The notes under the pieces were generated by a model. That model was not told where the DNA came from. It was given only the letters and a program-made list of their open reading frames with translations, and searched no databases. Made by a program: the position numbers and the translations under genes. A stretch of DNA of 64,000 nucleotides from BP-191 sp035940575 (GTDB lineage Bacteria; Actinomycetota; Actinomycetes; BP-191): assembly GCA_035940575.1 (NCBI GenBank), contig DASZER010000053.1, positions 18,583 to 82,582 of the forward strand, read 5' to 3'. Each line of letters opens with the position of its first letter. Within the stretch, counting starts at the first letter, position 1. Shown in pieces: positions 34,339 to 41,849 of this stretch.

Positions 34339-34344
34339 TACCCT
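34339..34344 (+). promoter_or_regulatory. -10 element (TACCCT) before array peptide 11
   Basis: TACCCT lies directly after the hairpin and 42 bases before the ATG at 34387. This fits a separate transcription unit for peptides 11-12. Confidence 0.35.
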
Positions 34345-34386
34345 CCTTGCTGTCCCGGGCCCCCGGGCAGACGGAAGGACCCCCTC

Positions 34387-34599
34387 ATGGAGCGCGGCCT
34401 CGTCCTGCGTCGCGAGACCCTGGCCGCGCTCTCCGACGGCGACCTCGGCGCCGTCGCCGGCGGGACGTACTCCGCCGCCCTCACCTGCGGAGTCAGCTGC
34501 GCCGTCCGCACCTGCCTCGAGGCGTTGACCGAGACCACCCGCTACACCGACCACGTCCGCACCCTCGAACCCGCCGAGTGCCCGTCGCTCGGCTGCTAG
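34387..34599 (+). CDS. Array precursor peptide 11
   Basis: A 70-residue peptide, the longest of the set. The leader is MERGLVLRRETL with LSDGDL; the junction is VAGG. The core has five Cys (TCGVSC, RTC, AEC and the final GC), many Thr and the segment TLEPAEC, which recalls TLDVGEC in peptide 4. AAGGACCCCCTC precedes the ATG. Confidence 0.8.
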   Translation: MERGLVLRRETLAALSDGDLGAVAGGTYSAALTCGVSCAVRTCLEALTETTRYTDHVRTLEPAECPSLGC

Positions 34600-34612
34600 C
34601 CAGGAGACCCCC

Positions 34613-34795
34613 GTGAAGAAGCGTTCGCTCTCCCTGCGCCGCGAGGCGCTCACCGACCTGTCGGCGTACGACCTCGGCGCGATCGCCGGCGGCGCGCAGA
34701 CCGTCCAGGGCCCGACGTGCCCGCTGATCGGCTGCCTCACCGGCGTCATCTCCGACCAGTGCTACACGCGGCCCTGCCCCTCGATCGACTGCTAG
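34613..34795 (+). CDS. Array precursor peptide 12
   Basis: A 60-residue peptide. The leader is MKKRSLSLRREAL with LSAYDL; the junction is IAGG. The core AQTVQG, TCPLIGC, LTGVISDQC and C-terminal SIDC relates it to peptides 8 and 9. A CAGGAG site precedes the GTG. Confidence 0.8.
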   Translation: MKKRSLSLRREALTDLSAYDLGAIAGGAQTVQGPTCPLIGCLTGVISDQCYTRPCPSIDC

Positions 34796-34846
34796 TTCTC
34801 ACCTGGAGTTCCACCCGAAAGCCTGTCGGTTGCCCCCGGGCGCGCC

Positions 34847-34852
34847 TACGCT
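34847..34852 (+). promoter_or_regulatory. -10 element (TACGCT) of the M4 protease gene
   Basis: TACGCT lies 25 bases before the protease ATG. A GAGAGGTGG ribosome-binding site lies between, so the transcript has a short leader. Confidence 0.4.
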
Positions 34853-34877
34853 CGGGGGGACGAGAGGTGGTGTCGCG

Positions 34878-36437
34878 ATGCGTCGCGTCCGGGTCGGTGT
34901 GGTGCTCGCCATGGTCGCGGCTGCTGCCGCGGGAACGTCCGCGTCCGCGCGGCCGCCGGAGCGCGACGCGGGGAGCCCCGCGAGCGACGCCCGCGCCGCT
35001 GCCGTGGGCCGCGCCCTCGCCCGCCTCGGCGGCTCCGCCGCCGACTTCCGCGTGCGCGACGTCGTGCTCGACGCCGGCGGCGGGGAGCACGTGCGGTTCG
35101 ACAGGTACTACGGCGGCCTCGAGGTGCTCGGCGGCGACCTCGTCGTGCACGGCGGCCGCGACGGGTCCTCGCGCGGCACGTCCGGGGGAGTGGGCGCGCT
35201 GCGCCTCTCGCGCACTCCCCGCGTCCCGGCCAGGGAGGCCGCCGCGATCGGCGCCCGCACGCTCGCGGGCTCGGCCGTCCGGGCGACGCCGCGCCTGGTC
35301 GTCTCCGCGCTGTCCGGCGCGCCCGTGCTGGCGTGGGAGACCGTCGTCGAGGGCACCTCGGCCGCGGGCGACCCGAGCGAGCTGCACGTCGTGGTCTCGG
35401 CGAACGACGGCCGCGTGCTCGACTCGTGGGACGGCATCGAGACCGTCGACGGCTCGGGCCACGCGCTCTACGTCGGCGACGTGACGCTGCAGACCAACGC
35501 CACCGCGACCGGCTACGAGCTGCGCGACACCTCGCGCGGCAACGGCTACACCACCGACCTGCGCGGCGCGACCTCCGGCATCGGCGCGATCTTCACCGGC
35601 GTCGACAACGACTGGGGCACCGGCGCCCACGGCTTCACCGGCACGGCCCGCGAGTCCGCCGCCGTCGACGCCCACTACGGCGTCGCCAGGACCTGGGACT
35701 ACTTCAAGGCGTCGCACGACCGCCTCGGCATCGCCAACGACGGCAAGGGCACGTACAGCCGCGTCCACTACGGCAGCAACTACGACAACGCGTTCTGGTC
35801 GGACACGTGCTTCTGCATGACGTTCGGCGACGGCGACGGCTCCACCGACGGCCCGCTCGTGTCGCTCGACATCGCGGGGCACGAGATGACGCACGGCATC
35901 ACGTCGCGCACCGCCAACCTCAAGTACAGCGGCGAGTCCGGCGGCCTCAACGAGGCGACGAGCGACATCTTCGGGACGATGGTGGAGTTCTCCGCGGGCG
36001 GCGCGTCAGACCCGGGCGACTACGGCATCGGCGAGGAGATCCTGCGGCCGTACACGGGCCAGGGGTTCAGGTTCATGTACCACCCGAGCCTCGACGGCGC
36101 CTCGCCCGACTGCTGGTCGAAGTCGCTCGGCCGCCTCAACGTCCACTACTCGTCGGGCGTCGCGAACCGGTTCTTCTTCCTGCTCGCCGAGGGCACGGCC
36201 TCGCCGCTCGGCGACGGGCTCGCCGGCTGCAAGGGCGCGCCTGCGGTGACCGGCCTCGGCCGCGACGCCGCGGCGCGCGTCTGGTACCGCGCGCTCACCG
36301 TCTACATGACCTCGCGTACCGACTACGTCGGCGCGCGGGCCGCGACGATCCGCGCGGCCACCGACCTCGGCTACTCCACCGCGACCGTCAAGGCCGCGTG
36401 GAACGCCGTCGCGGTGCCGGTGTCGACCTCGGGCTGA
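34878..36437 (+). CDS. Secreted M4 (thermolysin-family) metalloprotease
   Basis: A 519-residue preproprotein. The signal peptide is about residues 1-27 and is followed by an FTP-type propeptide. The catalytic domain has the zinc motif HEMTH (residues 335-339) and the third ligand in GGLNEATSD (Glu 359), so it looks active. The C-terminal half contains WYRALTVYMTSRTDYVGARAA, typical of the family. It sits between two groups of precursor peptides. A role in cutting exported peptides after the GG/GA site is an attractive inference, but general extracellular proteolysis is equally possible. A start further upstream is not supported by signal-peptide logic. Confidence 0.93.
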   Translation: MRRVRVGVVLAMVAAAAAGTSASARPPERDAGSPASDARAAAVGRALARLGGSAADFRVRDVVLDAGGGEHVRFDRYYGGLEVLGGDLVVHGGRDGSSRGTSGGVGALRLSRTPRVPAREAAAIGARTLAGSAVRATPRLVVSALSGAPVLAWETVVEGTSAAGDPSELHVVVSANDGRVLDSWDGIETVDGSGHALYVGDVTLQTNATATGYELRDTSRGNGYTTDLRGATSGIGAIFTGVDNDWGTGAHGFTGTARESAAVDAHYGVARTWDYFKASHDRLGIANDGKGTYSRVHYGSNYDNAFWSDTCFCMTFGDGDGSTDGPLVSLDIAGHEMTHGITSRTANLKYSGESGGLNEATSDIFGTMVEFSAGGASDPGDYGIGEEILRPYTGQGFRFMYHPSLDGASPDCWSKSLGRLNVHYSSGVANRFFFLLAEGTASPLGDGLAGCKGAPAVTGLGRDAAARVWYRALTVYMTSRTDYVGARAATIRAATDLGYSTATVKAAWNAVAVPVSTSG

Positions 36438-36520
36438 CGCCGGCGGGCGACGGCCGCGGGGGTGGCGCGGGGCGGGTGCGTGTGGTTCCGTAGGTGACCC
36501 CTCACGCCCAGGAGCCCCTC

Positions 36521-36706
36521 GTGACCCGATCCCTGACGCTCAAGCGCGAGACCCTCACCCCGCTCACGGCGGCCGAGCTCGGCGGCGTCGCCGCCGGCGC
36601 CACCACCAACGCCATCACGGCCATCGGCCGTACCTGCCCCGTCCTCGAGTGCGCGGGCCTGGAGTCCTGGGTCGGCCACTGCCCGACCCTGCCCGAGTGC
36701 CCGTAA
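36521..36706 (+). CDS. Array precursor peptide 13
   Basis: A 61-residue peptide. The leader is MTRSLTLKRETL with LTAAEL; the junction is VAAGA, so GG is degenerate. The core has TCPVLEC, HC and ends PECP. The GTG is chosen because AGGAG lies 6 bases upstream and the leader aligns with the others; a longer frame from 36494 is not supported. Confidence 0.8.
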   Translation: MTRSLTLKRETLTPLTAAELGGVAAGATTNAITAIGRTCPVLECAGLESWVGHCPTLPECP

Positions 36707-36729
36707 CCCCTCGTCCAAGGAGCCCCCTC

Positions 36730-36882
36730 GTGAAGCGCACCCTCAGCCTCAAGCGCGACGTCCTCGCCGCCCTGTCCGACGACGAGCTGGCCGGCGTCGT
36801 GGCCGGTCAGATCCCGCCGACCACGCCGGTGTTCGAGTGCCTGCCGAGCCGCTACGTCCCCTGCACCGTCGCCACCGGCTGA
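36730..36882 (+). CDS. Array precursor peptide 14
   Basis: A 50-residue peptide. The leader is MKRTLSLKRDVL with LSDDEL; the junction is VVAGQ. The short core has FEC and PCT, with Thr and Pro around them, and is the only member ending in Gly. AAGGAGCCCCCTC precedes the GTG. Confidence 0.78.
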   Translation: MKRTLSLKRDVLAALSDDELAGVVAGQIPPTTPVFECLPSRYVPCTVATG

Positions 36883-36886
36883 CGCC

Positions 36887-37054
36887 GTGACGCGCACCCT
36901 CACCCTGCGCCGCGAGTCCCTCGCCGACCTCACCCGCGACGAGCTCGCGGGCGTGGCCGGCGGTGCGGCCATCACGGTGCAGGGCCTGACGTGCAGGCTC
37001 GAGGACTGCCTGGTCGAGTCGGACTTCGGCCAGTGCTACTCCTGGCTCTGCTAG
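36887..37054 (+). CDS. Array precursor peptide 15
   Basis: A 55-residue peptide. The leader is MTRTLTLRRESL with LTRDEL; the junction is VAGG. The core TVQG, LTCRLEDC, GQC and C-terminal WLC resembles peptides 8, 9 and 12. It starts 4 bases after the previous stop. It is the last array member and meets the lipoprotein gene tail-to-tail. Confidence 0.8.
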   Translation: MTRTLTLRRESLADLTRDELAGVAGGAAITVQGLTCRLEDCLVESDFGQCYSWLC

Positions 37055-37059
37055 GAGGG

Positions 37060-37887
37060 CTAGGGACAGTCCCGCTCGTCGGGCAGCAGCGGGCGCAGCC
37101 CGAAGCGCCAGCTCTTCCCCTCGAACGTCCAGCGGGTCAGCGTGTTCGCCCGCCGCAGGTCCGGTAGCACGGTCGCCAGCGCGTCGCCGGTGACGACCGT
37201 GCACCGGCCCGCGGGCTTGTCAGCGCCCAGGGCCGGGTCGGCGCCCTTCCACGCCACGACCTGCTCCCTGAGCTGGGCGTCGCTCGCGTCGCGCACGTAC
37301 GGCCGCGCGTAGACCGCGACGGCCGTCGGCTCGTACGCCTCGTCGTCGGGCCCGAGCGAGCCGTCGGTGAGGCTCGCCAGGAAGTCCCTGAGCCTCTTGC
37401 GCGCCGCGGCCTGCTCGGCGGTGACGCCGCCGTCGGCCTCGGAGAGCGCGTAGACCCGCAGGGTCACGGTGCCGCGCTCGTCGCTGAGGCGGAACACCGT
37501 CGTCGTCGCGTCGGCGACAGGCGGGTCGCCGTAGTCGCGCTCCTGCCCGTCCACGCCCGCCTCGCGCGCTCGCGCGGTCAGCCTGTCGATCGTGGCGGCG
37601 TCGACGCGGGTGACGCGCAGGTTCGGCATCGCGGCACCCGGATAGATCGCCGGGACCGGCCCCTCGGTGAGGACGCGGCCGTCGCCGTAGAGCGCCCACA
37701 GCGGCAGCGTCGAGATCGTCTCGCGCGGCAGGAGGCCGCCCACGCGCGTCACCGTCAGCACGGCGCCGTCGGCGGCGTAGGAGTGCGCGGGCGGGCTCGT
37801 CGTGTCGCTCGCGCGCGGCTGGACCGTGGTGGGGTCGGCGCAGGAGGCGAGGGCGAGCAGCAGCGGGACGGCGGCGAGGCGTCTCAT
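37060..37887 (-). CDS. Hypothetical lipoprotein
   Basis: A 275-residue protein with a lipoprotein signal (MRRLAAVPLLLALASC, lipobox LASC, Cys 16). The exported part is a soluble domain of unknown family (residues about 35-275), with a second region around QVVAWKGADP and a Cys pair near the C-terminus (RCTVV, RDCP). It is convergent with array peptide 15 and reads away from kamA. Confidence 0.7.
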   Translation of the reverse strand: MRRLAAVPLLLALASCADPTTVQPRASDTTSPPAHSYAADGAVLTVTRVGGLLPRETISTLPLWALYGDGRVLTEGPVPAIYPGAAMPNLRVTRVDAATIDRLTARAREAGVDGQERDYGDPPVADATTTVFRLSDERGTVTLRVYALSEADGGVTAEQAAARKRLRDFLASLTDGSLGPDDEAYEPTAVAVYARPYVRDASDAQLREQVVAWKGADPALGADKPAGRCTVVTGDALATVLPDLRRANTLTRWTFEGKSWRFGLRPLLPDERDCP

Positions 37888-37899
37888 GCGCGTGTGACG

Positions 37900-39252
37900 T
37901 CAGACCGCGAGGGCGGGTTCCGCCTGGCGCAGCCACCACTCGCGGCCGGCGGCGGGCAGCGTGCGGATCGGGTCGTAGTACTCGTAGCGTCGCGCGAGCG
38001 CGTCGGCGTCGTCGCGCTCGATCGAGGTGCGGTAGTTCTTGGTCCAGTACGAGATGCCGCGCTCGCGGTCGTACTCCGCGACCTGGTGCACCCAGCGCTT
38101 GCCGACGTACGGCACGTCGCACACGATCCGCGGCGTCGCGAAGCCCGGCAGGTACCCCATGATCGCGTGCTGGAGGTCCTGCGCCTCGGCGACCGAGACC
38201 CGCCAGTGCTCGGAGCTCGGGATCAGGTCGCACATGTAGAAGTAGTAGGGCATGACCTTCGCGGTATCGAGCAGCGCGAAGCACAGGTCGAGCAGGTCCT
38301 CGGACGTGGCGTTGACGCCGCGCAGGAGCACGCCCTGGTTGCGCACGTCGCGGATGCCGGCCTCGAGCAGCCGCTTCGCGGCCTTGGCCACCAACGGCGT
38401 CACGGAGTTGGCGTGGTTGACGTGCGTGTGCAGCGCGAGGTCCACGTCGTGCTCGAACGCCTTGCGCGCCAGGCGTTCCATGCCCGCGACGACGTCGTCC
38501 TGTAGCCAGTGCTGAGGCAGGCCCATGAGGCCCTTCGACGCGAGGCGGATGTCGCGGACGTTCGGGATCTCGATGAGCTTGGCGACGAACGTCTCGAGCT
38601 GGTGGAACGGCAGGTTGGCCACGTCGCCGCCCGACACGACGACGTCGCGCACCTCGGGGTGCGCGACGAGGTAGTCGAGCATGTCCTGGTGGCGGTCGGC
38701 CGGCTTCGCGCCGAACTTCAGCTTCGCCACCTGCGGCACGGAGTTGCCGACGAGGTCCATGCGCGTGCAGTGGCCGCAGTACTGCGGGCACGTCGGCAGC
38801 ATCTCGGCGAGCACCTTGGTGGGGTAGCGGTGGGTCAGGCCCTCGACGGCCCACATCTCGTGCTCGTGCAGCGAGTCGCGCGTCGCGCGCGGGTGGCTCG
38901 GGAACTCCGCGTCGCGGTCGGAGAACGCCGGGAGCATGTACCGGCGGATCGGGTCGGCGCGCAGGTCGCTCTCGTCCATCGTGTTGAGCATCTGCGGCGG
39001 CACGAGGATCGACATCGTCGCCCGCTCGGCCTGGTCGCGCTCGATGTCGGCGAGCAGCGCGTCGTCCAGCGCGTCGCCGAAGACGGCCTTGAGCTGCGCG
39101 AGGTTCTTCACGCAGTGGGACCGCTGCCACTGCGCGGACTCCCACTCCGCGCGCGTGACGTCGCGGAAGCCCGCGAGGCGCGTCCAGTCGGGCTCGACCA
39201 CCTCGCGGCGTCGCGGGTACTCGAACGGCTGGCCTGTCGAAGTTGCTTCCAC
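37900..39252 (-). CDS. kamA: Lysine 2,3-aminomutase (radical SAM, PLP)
   Basis: A 450-residue enzyme. The radical SAM motif is CPQYCGHC (Cys 155, 159, 162). SGGDVANLPFHQLETF and LHTHVNHANSVTPLV are family signatures. It interconverts L-lysine and beta-lysine using SAM, a 4Fe-4S cluster and PLP. The GTG start follows a TACTCT -10 by 7 bases, so a leaderless mRNA is inferred. It is divergent from kdd and the other lysine genes. Some relatives use other amino acids, but the linked kdd, kamDE and kal genes argue for lysine. Confidence 0.88.
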   Translation of the reverse strand: MEATSTGQPFEYPRRREVVEPDWTRLAGFRDVTRAEWESAQWQRSHCVKNLAQLKAVFGDALDDALLADIERDQAERATMSILVPPQMLNTMDESDLRADPIRRYMLPAFSDRDAEFPSHPRATRDSLHEHEMWAVEGLTHRYPTKVLAEMLPTCPQYCGHCTRMDLVGNSVPQVAKLKFGAKPADRHQDMLDYLVAHPEVRDVVVSGGDVANLPFHQLETFVAKLIEIPNVRDIRLASKGLMGLPQHWLQDDVVAGMERLARKAFEHDVDLALHTHVNHANSVTPLVAKAAKRLLEAGIRDVRNQGVLLRGVNATSEDLLDLCFALLDTAKVMPYYFYMCDLIPSSEHWRVSVAEAQDLQHAIMGYLPGFATPRIVCDVPYVGKRWVHQVAEYDRERGISYWTKNYRTSIERDDADALARRYEYYDPIRTLPAAGREWWLRQAEPALAV

Positions 39253-39259
39253 AGGCCGC

Positions 39260-39288
39260 AGAGTACGAAGATCGTGGCGTCTGAGCAA
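39260..39288 (-). promoter_or_regulatory. Promoter of kamA
   Basis: On the minus strand: -35 TTGCTC (39283-39288), 17-base spacer, -10 TACTCT (39260-39265), then 7 bases to the GTG. This is the best-formed promoter of the leaderless set. Confidence 0.55.
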
Positions 39289-39309
39289 CCAAGAGCCGGA
39301 GAACTTTTC

Positions 39310-40317
39310 GTGTCGTCGCCCGTTTCGTCCCCCATTGGGCTGCACCGCGTCGTCTCGCCGGAGGGCGTGCTGCCGCAGGCGGCCCACGTGCTCGACCCGT
39401 CGCTGCCGATCCGCGACGACGAGGTGCTGATCTCGGTCGAACGCCTCAACCTCGACGCGGCGTCGTACCGGCAGCTCCGCGAGGAGCACCGCGGGCACGG
39501 CCTCGGCATGCGCGCCGCGGTGCTCGGGATCGTCGCCGAGCGCGGCAAGATGCAGAACCCCGTCACCGGCTCCGGCGGGATGCTCGTCGGGACCGTCGCG
39601 GAGGTCGGCCCGCGCTCGCCGCTCGGGCTCTCGGTGGGGGACCACGTCGCGACGCTGGTGTCGTTGACGCTGACGCCGCTGCGGATCGAGTCGGTCATGT
39701 GGGAGGGCGAGTCCGAGCAGGTGCCGTGCCTGGGGCACGCGATCCTGTTCGCGCGCTCGATCGCGGCGGTGCTGCCCGGCGACATGAAGCCGGAGCTGGC
39801 GCTCGCGGTGCTCGACGTCTGCGGCGCGCCCGCGCTGGTCCGCCGCGTCACGAAGCCCGGCATGCGGGTCTGCGTCGTCGGCGGCGCGGGCAAGTCAGGG
39901 TCGCTGTCGCTCGCCGCCGCGCGGCGCGCGGGCGCGACGACCGTCGGCGTCGTGCCGCACGAGGGCGAGGCGGCGGCGCTGCGTACGGCGGGCCTCGCCG
40001 ACGAGGTCGTGGTGGCCGACGCGCGGGACCCGGTCGCGCTGTCGGCGGCGGTGGGCGAGCCGTGCGACGTGACGGTCGTCTGCGTGGACGTGCCCGGCTG
40101 CGAGCACGGCGCGATCCTCTGCACGCGCGACGGCGGGACGGTGGTGTTCTTCTCGATGGCGACGTCGTTCACCGCCGCCGCGCTCGGCGCCGAGGGGCTC
40201 GCCGCGGACGTGACCATGCTGGTGGGCAACGGCTACGTCCCCGGCCACGCCGCCTACGCGCTCGACCTCGTGCGCGAGGATGCGGGGGTGCGAGGGCTCT
40301 TCGAGGCGCGGCTGTGA
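39310..40317 (+). CDS. kdd: L-erythro-3,5-diaminohexanoate dehydrogenase
   Basis: A 335-residue protein with a Rossmann-like nucleotide-binding loop (VCVVGGAGKSGSLSLAAA). It matches the Kdd family of the lysine fermentation pathway by length, by family features such as GSGGMLVGTVAEVG, and by its neighbours. Kdd oxidises 3,5-diaminohexanoate to 3-keto-5-aminohexanoate with NAD. The GTG at 39310 has GGAG 8 bases upstream; an in-frame GTG at 39274 would lengthen it by 12 residues. It is divergent from kamA. Confidence 0.82.
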   Translation: MSSPVSSPIGLHRVVSPEGVLPQAAHVLDPSLPIRDDEVLISVERLNLDAASYRQLREEHRGHGLGMRAAVLGIVAERGKMQNPVTGSGGMLVGTVAEVGPRSPLGLSVGDHVATLVSLTLTPLRIESVMWEGESEQVPCLGHAILFARSIAAVLPGDMKPELALAVLDVCGAPALVRRVTKPGMRVCVVGGAGKSGSLSLAAARRAGATTVGVVPHEGEAAALRTAGLADEVVVADARDPVALSAAVGEPCDVTVVCVDVPGCEHGAILCTRDGGTVVFFSMATSFTAAALGAEGLAADVTMLVGNGYVPGHAAYALDLVREDAGVRGLFEARL

Positions 40318-41849
40318 CGACGCTCTACACGAACGCGCGCGTCTACGCGCCCGGGCCGCCCGCGACGGCGTTCGCCGTGGACGGCGGGCGCATCGTCTGG
40401 CTCGGCGACGGCACGGTGCCGGCGGACGAGACCGTCGACCTCGGGGGAGCGTTCGTCGCGCCGGCGTTCGTCGACGCGCACATGCATACGACCTCGACCG
40501 GCCTGATGCTCAGCGGCCTCGACCTGCACGGCTGCGCCTCCCTCGGCGAGGCGCTGTCACGGGTCGAGGCGGCGGCGCGGCGCTCGGGCGGGCGGCCGAT
40601 CCTCGGTACCGGGTGGGACGAGTCGGGCTGGCCGGAGAAGCGGCCCCCGACGGCCGCCGAGCTGGACCGGGCGTCGTACGGCGGCGTCGTCTACCTCTCC
40701 CGCGCCGACGTGCACGGCGCCGTCTGCTCGTCCGCGCTGCTCGCCATCGCGCCCGTCGCGGGCCTGCCCGGCGACGAGGGCGACGGGCTGGTCCGGCTGG
40801 AGGCGCACCACGTCGCGCGCCGCGTCGCGCTCGACGCGCTGACGCCCGGCCAGGTGCGCGACGCGCAGCGGGCGGCGCTGACCGAGGCGGCGCGGCTCGG
40901 CATCGGCGCGGTGCACGAGATGAGCGGGCCGCAGGTCGCGAGCGAGGCCGACCTGCTGTCGTTGCTCGCGATCGACGACCTGGTCGAGGTGGTGGCGTAC
41001 TGGGGCGAGCTCGGCGGCGCCGCGAAGGCGGCCGAGCTGGGGGCGCGGGGCGCGGGCGGGGACCTGTTCTGCGACGGGTCGATCGGGTCGTACACCGCGT
41101 GCTTCTCCTCTCCGTACGCCGACGACACCTCCCGCTCCGGGGTCCTGCGCTACGACGCCGACCAGCTCGCGGAGCACATCGCCGAGTGCGTCGCGCACGG
41201 GCAGCAGACGGGCTTCCACGTCATCGGCGACCTGGCGATCGAGACCGCGCTCGACGCGTTCGAGGCCGTCGGCCGCGAGCGGGTCGTCGGCGGCAGGCAC
41301 CGGCTCGAGCACGTCGAGGCCTGCTCCGCGCGGTCGGTCGAGCGGATGCGCGACCTCGGGCTGGTCGCGAGCGTGCAGCCGGCGTTCGACGCGGCGTGGG
41401 GCGGGCCCGAGGGCATGTACGCCTCCCGCCTCGGCGCCGAGCGGGCAGCGGGCCTCAACCCGTACGCGGCGTTCGCCGCCGCCGGGGTGCCGATGGCGTT
41501 CGGCGCCGACGCGCCGGTCACGCCGGTCGACCCGTGGGGCGGTGTCCGCGCGGCGGTGCGCCACGGCACGCCGGGCAACGGCATCTCGCCGCGCGCGGCG
41601 TTCCTCGCCGCGACGCGCGGCGGCCACCGTGCGGCCGGCGACGACGAGTCGGGCGTGCTCGCGGTCGGCGCGCCCGCGACGTTCGCGGTGTGGGACGCGA
41701 CGCCGCTGCCGCCGCGCCCGACCGACGAGCGCGTGGCCGGCTGGTCCACCGACGCGGGCTGGTCGGAGGCGGGCCTGCCCGACGTGAGCGAGACCCCCGA
41801 GTGCCTGATGACCGTGGTGAGAGGACGTACGGCGTGGAACCGAAGCTGA
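40314..41849 (+). CDS. Amidohydrolase (YtcJ-like, amidohydrolase_3)
   Basis: A 511-residue metal-dependent hydrolase. It has DAHMHTTSTGL near residue 59, GTGWDESGWPE, GFHVIGDLAIETALDAFE and HRLEHVEACS with catalytic His, and AFGADAPVTPVDPWGGV near the end. The GTG overlaps the kdd stop, and kamD starts inside its last 16 bases, so it is part of the lysine operon. Amidohydrolase_3 proteins remove N-acyl or formyl groups. Its presence in this operon is unexpected, as kce is missing. Confidence 0.85.
   Translation: MTTLYTNARVYAPGPPATAFAVDGGRIVWLGDGTVPADETVDLGGAFVAPAFVDAHMHTTSTGLMLSGLDLHGCASLGEALSRVEAAARRSGGRPILGTGWDESGWPEKRPPTAAELDRASYGGVVYLSRADVHGAVCSSALLAIAPVAGLPGDEGDGLVRLEAHHVARRVALDALTPGQVRDAQRAALTEAARLGIGAVHEMSGPQVASEADLLSLLAIDDLVEVVAYWGELGGAAKAAELGARGAGGDLFCDGSIGSYTACFSSPYADDTSRSGVLRYDADQLAEHIAECVAHGQQTGFHVIGDLAIETALDAFEAVGRERVVGGRHRLEHVEACSARSVERMRDLGLVASVQPAFDAAWGGPEGMYASRLGAERAAGLNPYAAFAAAGVPMAFGADAPVTPVDPWGGVRAAVRHGTPGNGISPRAAFLAATRGGHRAAGDDESGVLAVGAPATFAVWDATPLPPRPTDERVAGWSTDAGWSEAGLPDVSETPECLMTVVRGRTAWNRS

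Larger units (their letters stand above)
31739..37054 (+). repeat. Array of 15 duplicated precursor-peptide genes
   Basis: Each unit is a ribosome-binding module, a start codon and a leader of about 25 residues. The leader follows MKR-x-L-S/T-L-K/R-R-E, L-T/S-x-D/E-L and V-x-G-G/A. A variable Cys-rich core follows. Groups are 9, 3 and 3 genes, separated by the hydroxylase and by the M4 protease. Leaders are conserved and cores diverge, the usual mark of RiPP precursor families served by one promiscuous enzyme. No LanB, LanC or LanM gene or transporter lies in this window. Confidence 0.75.

Noticed and set aside
37900..39252. KamA as the missing RiPP maturase of the neighbouring array
   Set aside because: It carries lysine 2,3-aminomutase signatures, lacks a SPASM domain or leader-binding region, and is linked to kdd-kamDE-kal.
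40280..41833. Long N-terminal extension of kamD
   Set aside because: The extension is a shadow of the amidohydrolase in another frame; the family start fits the GTG at 41834.
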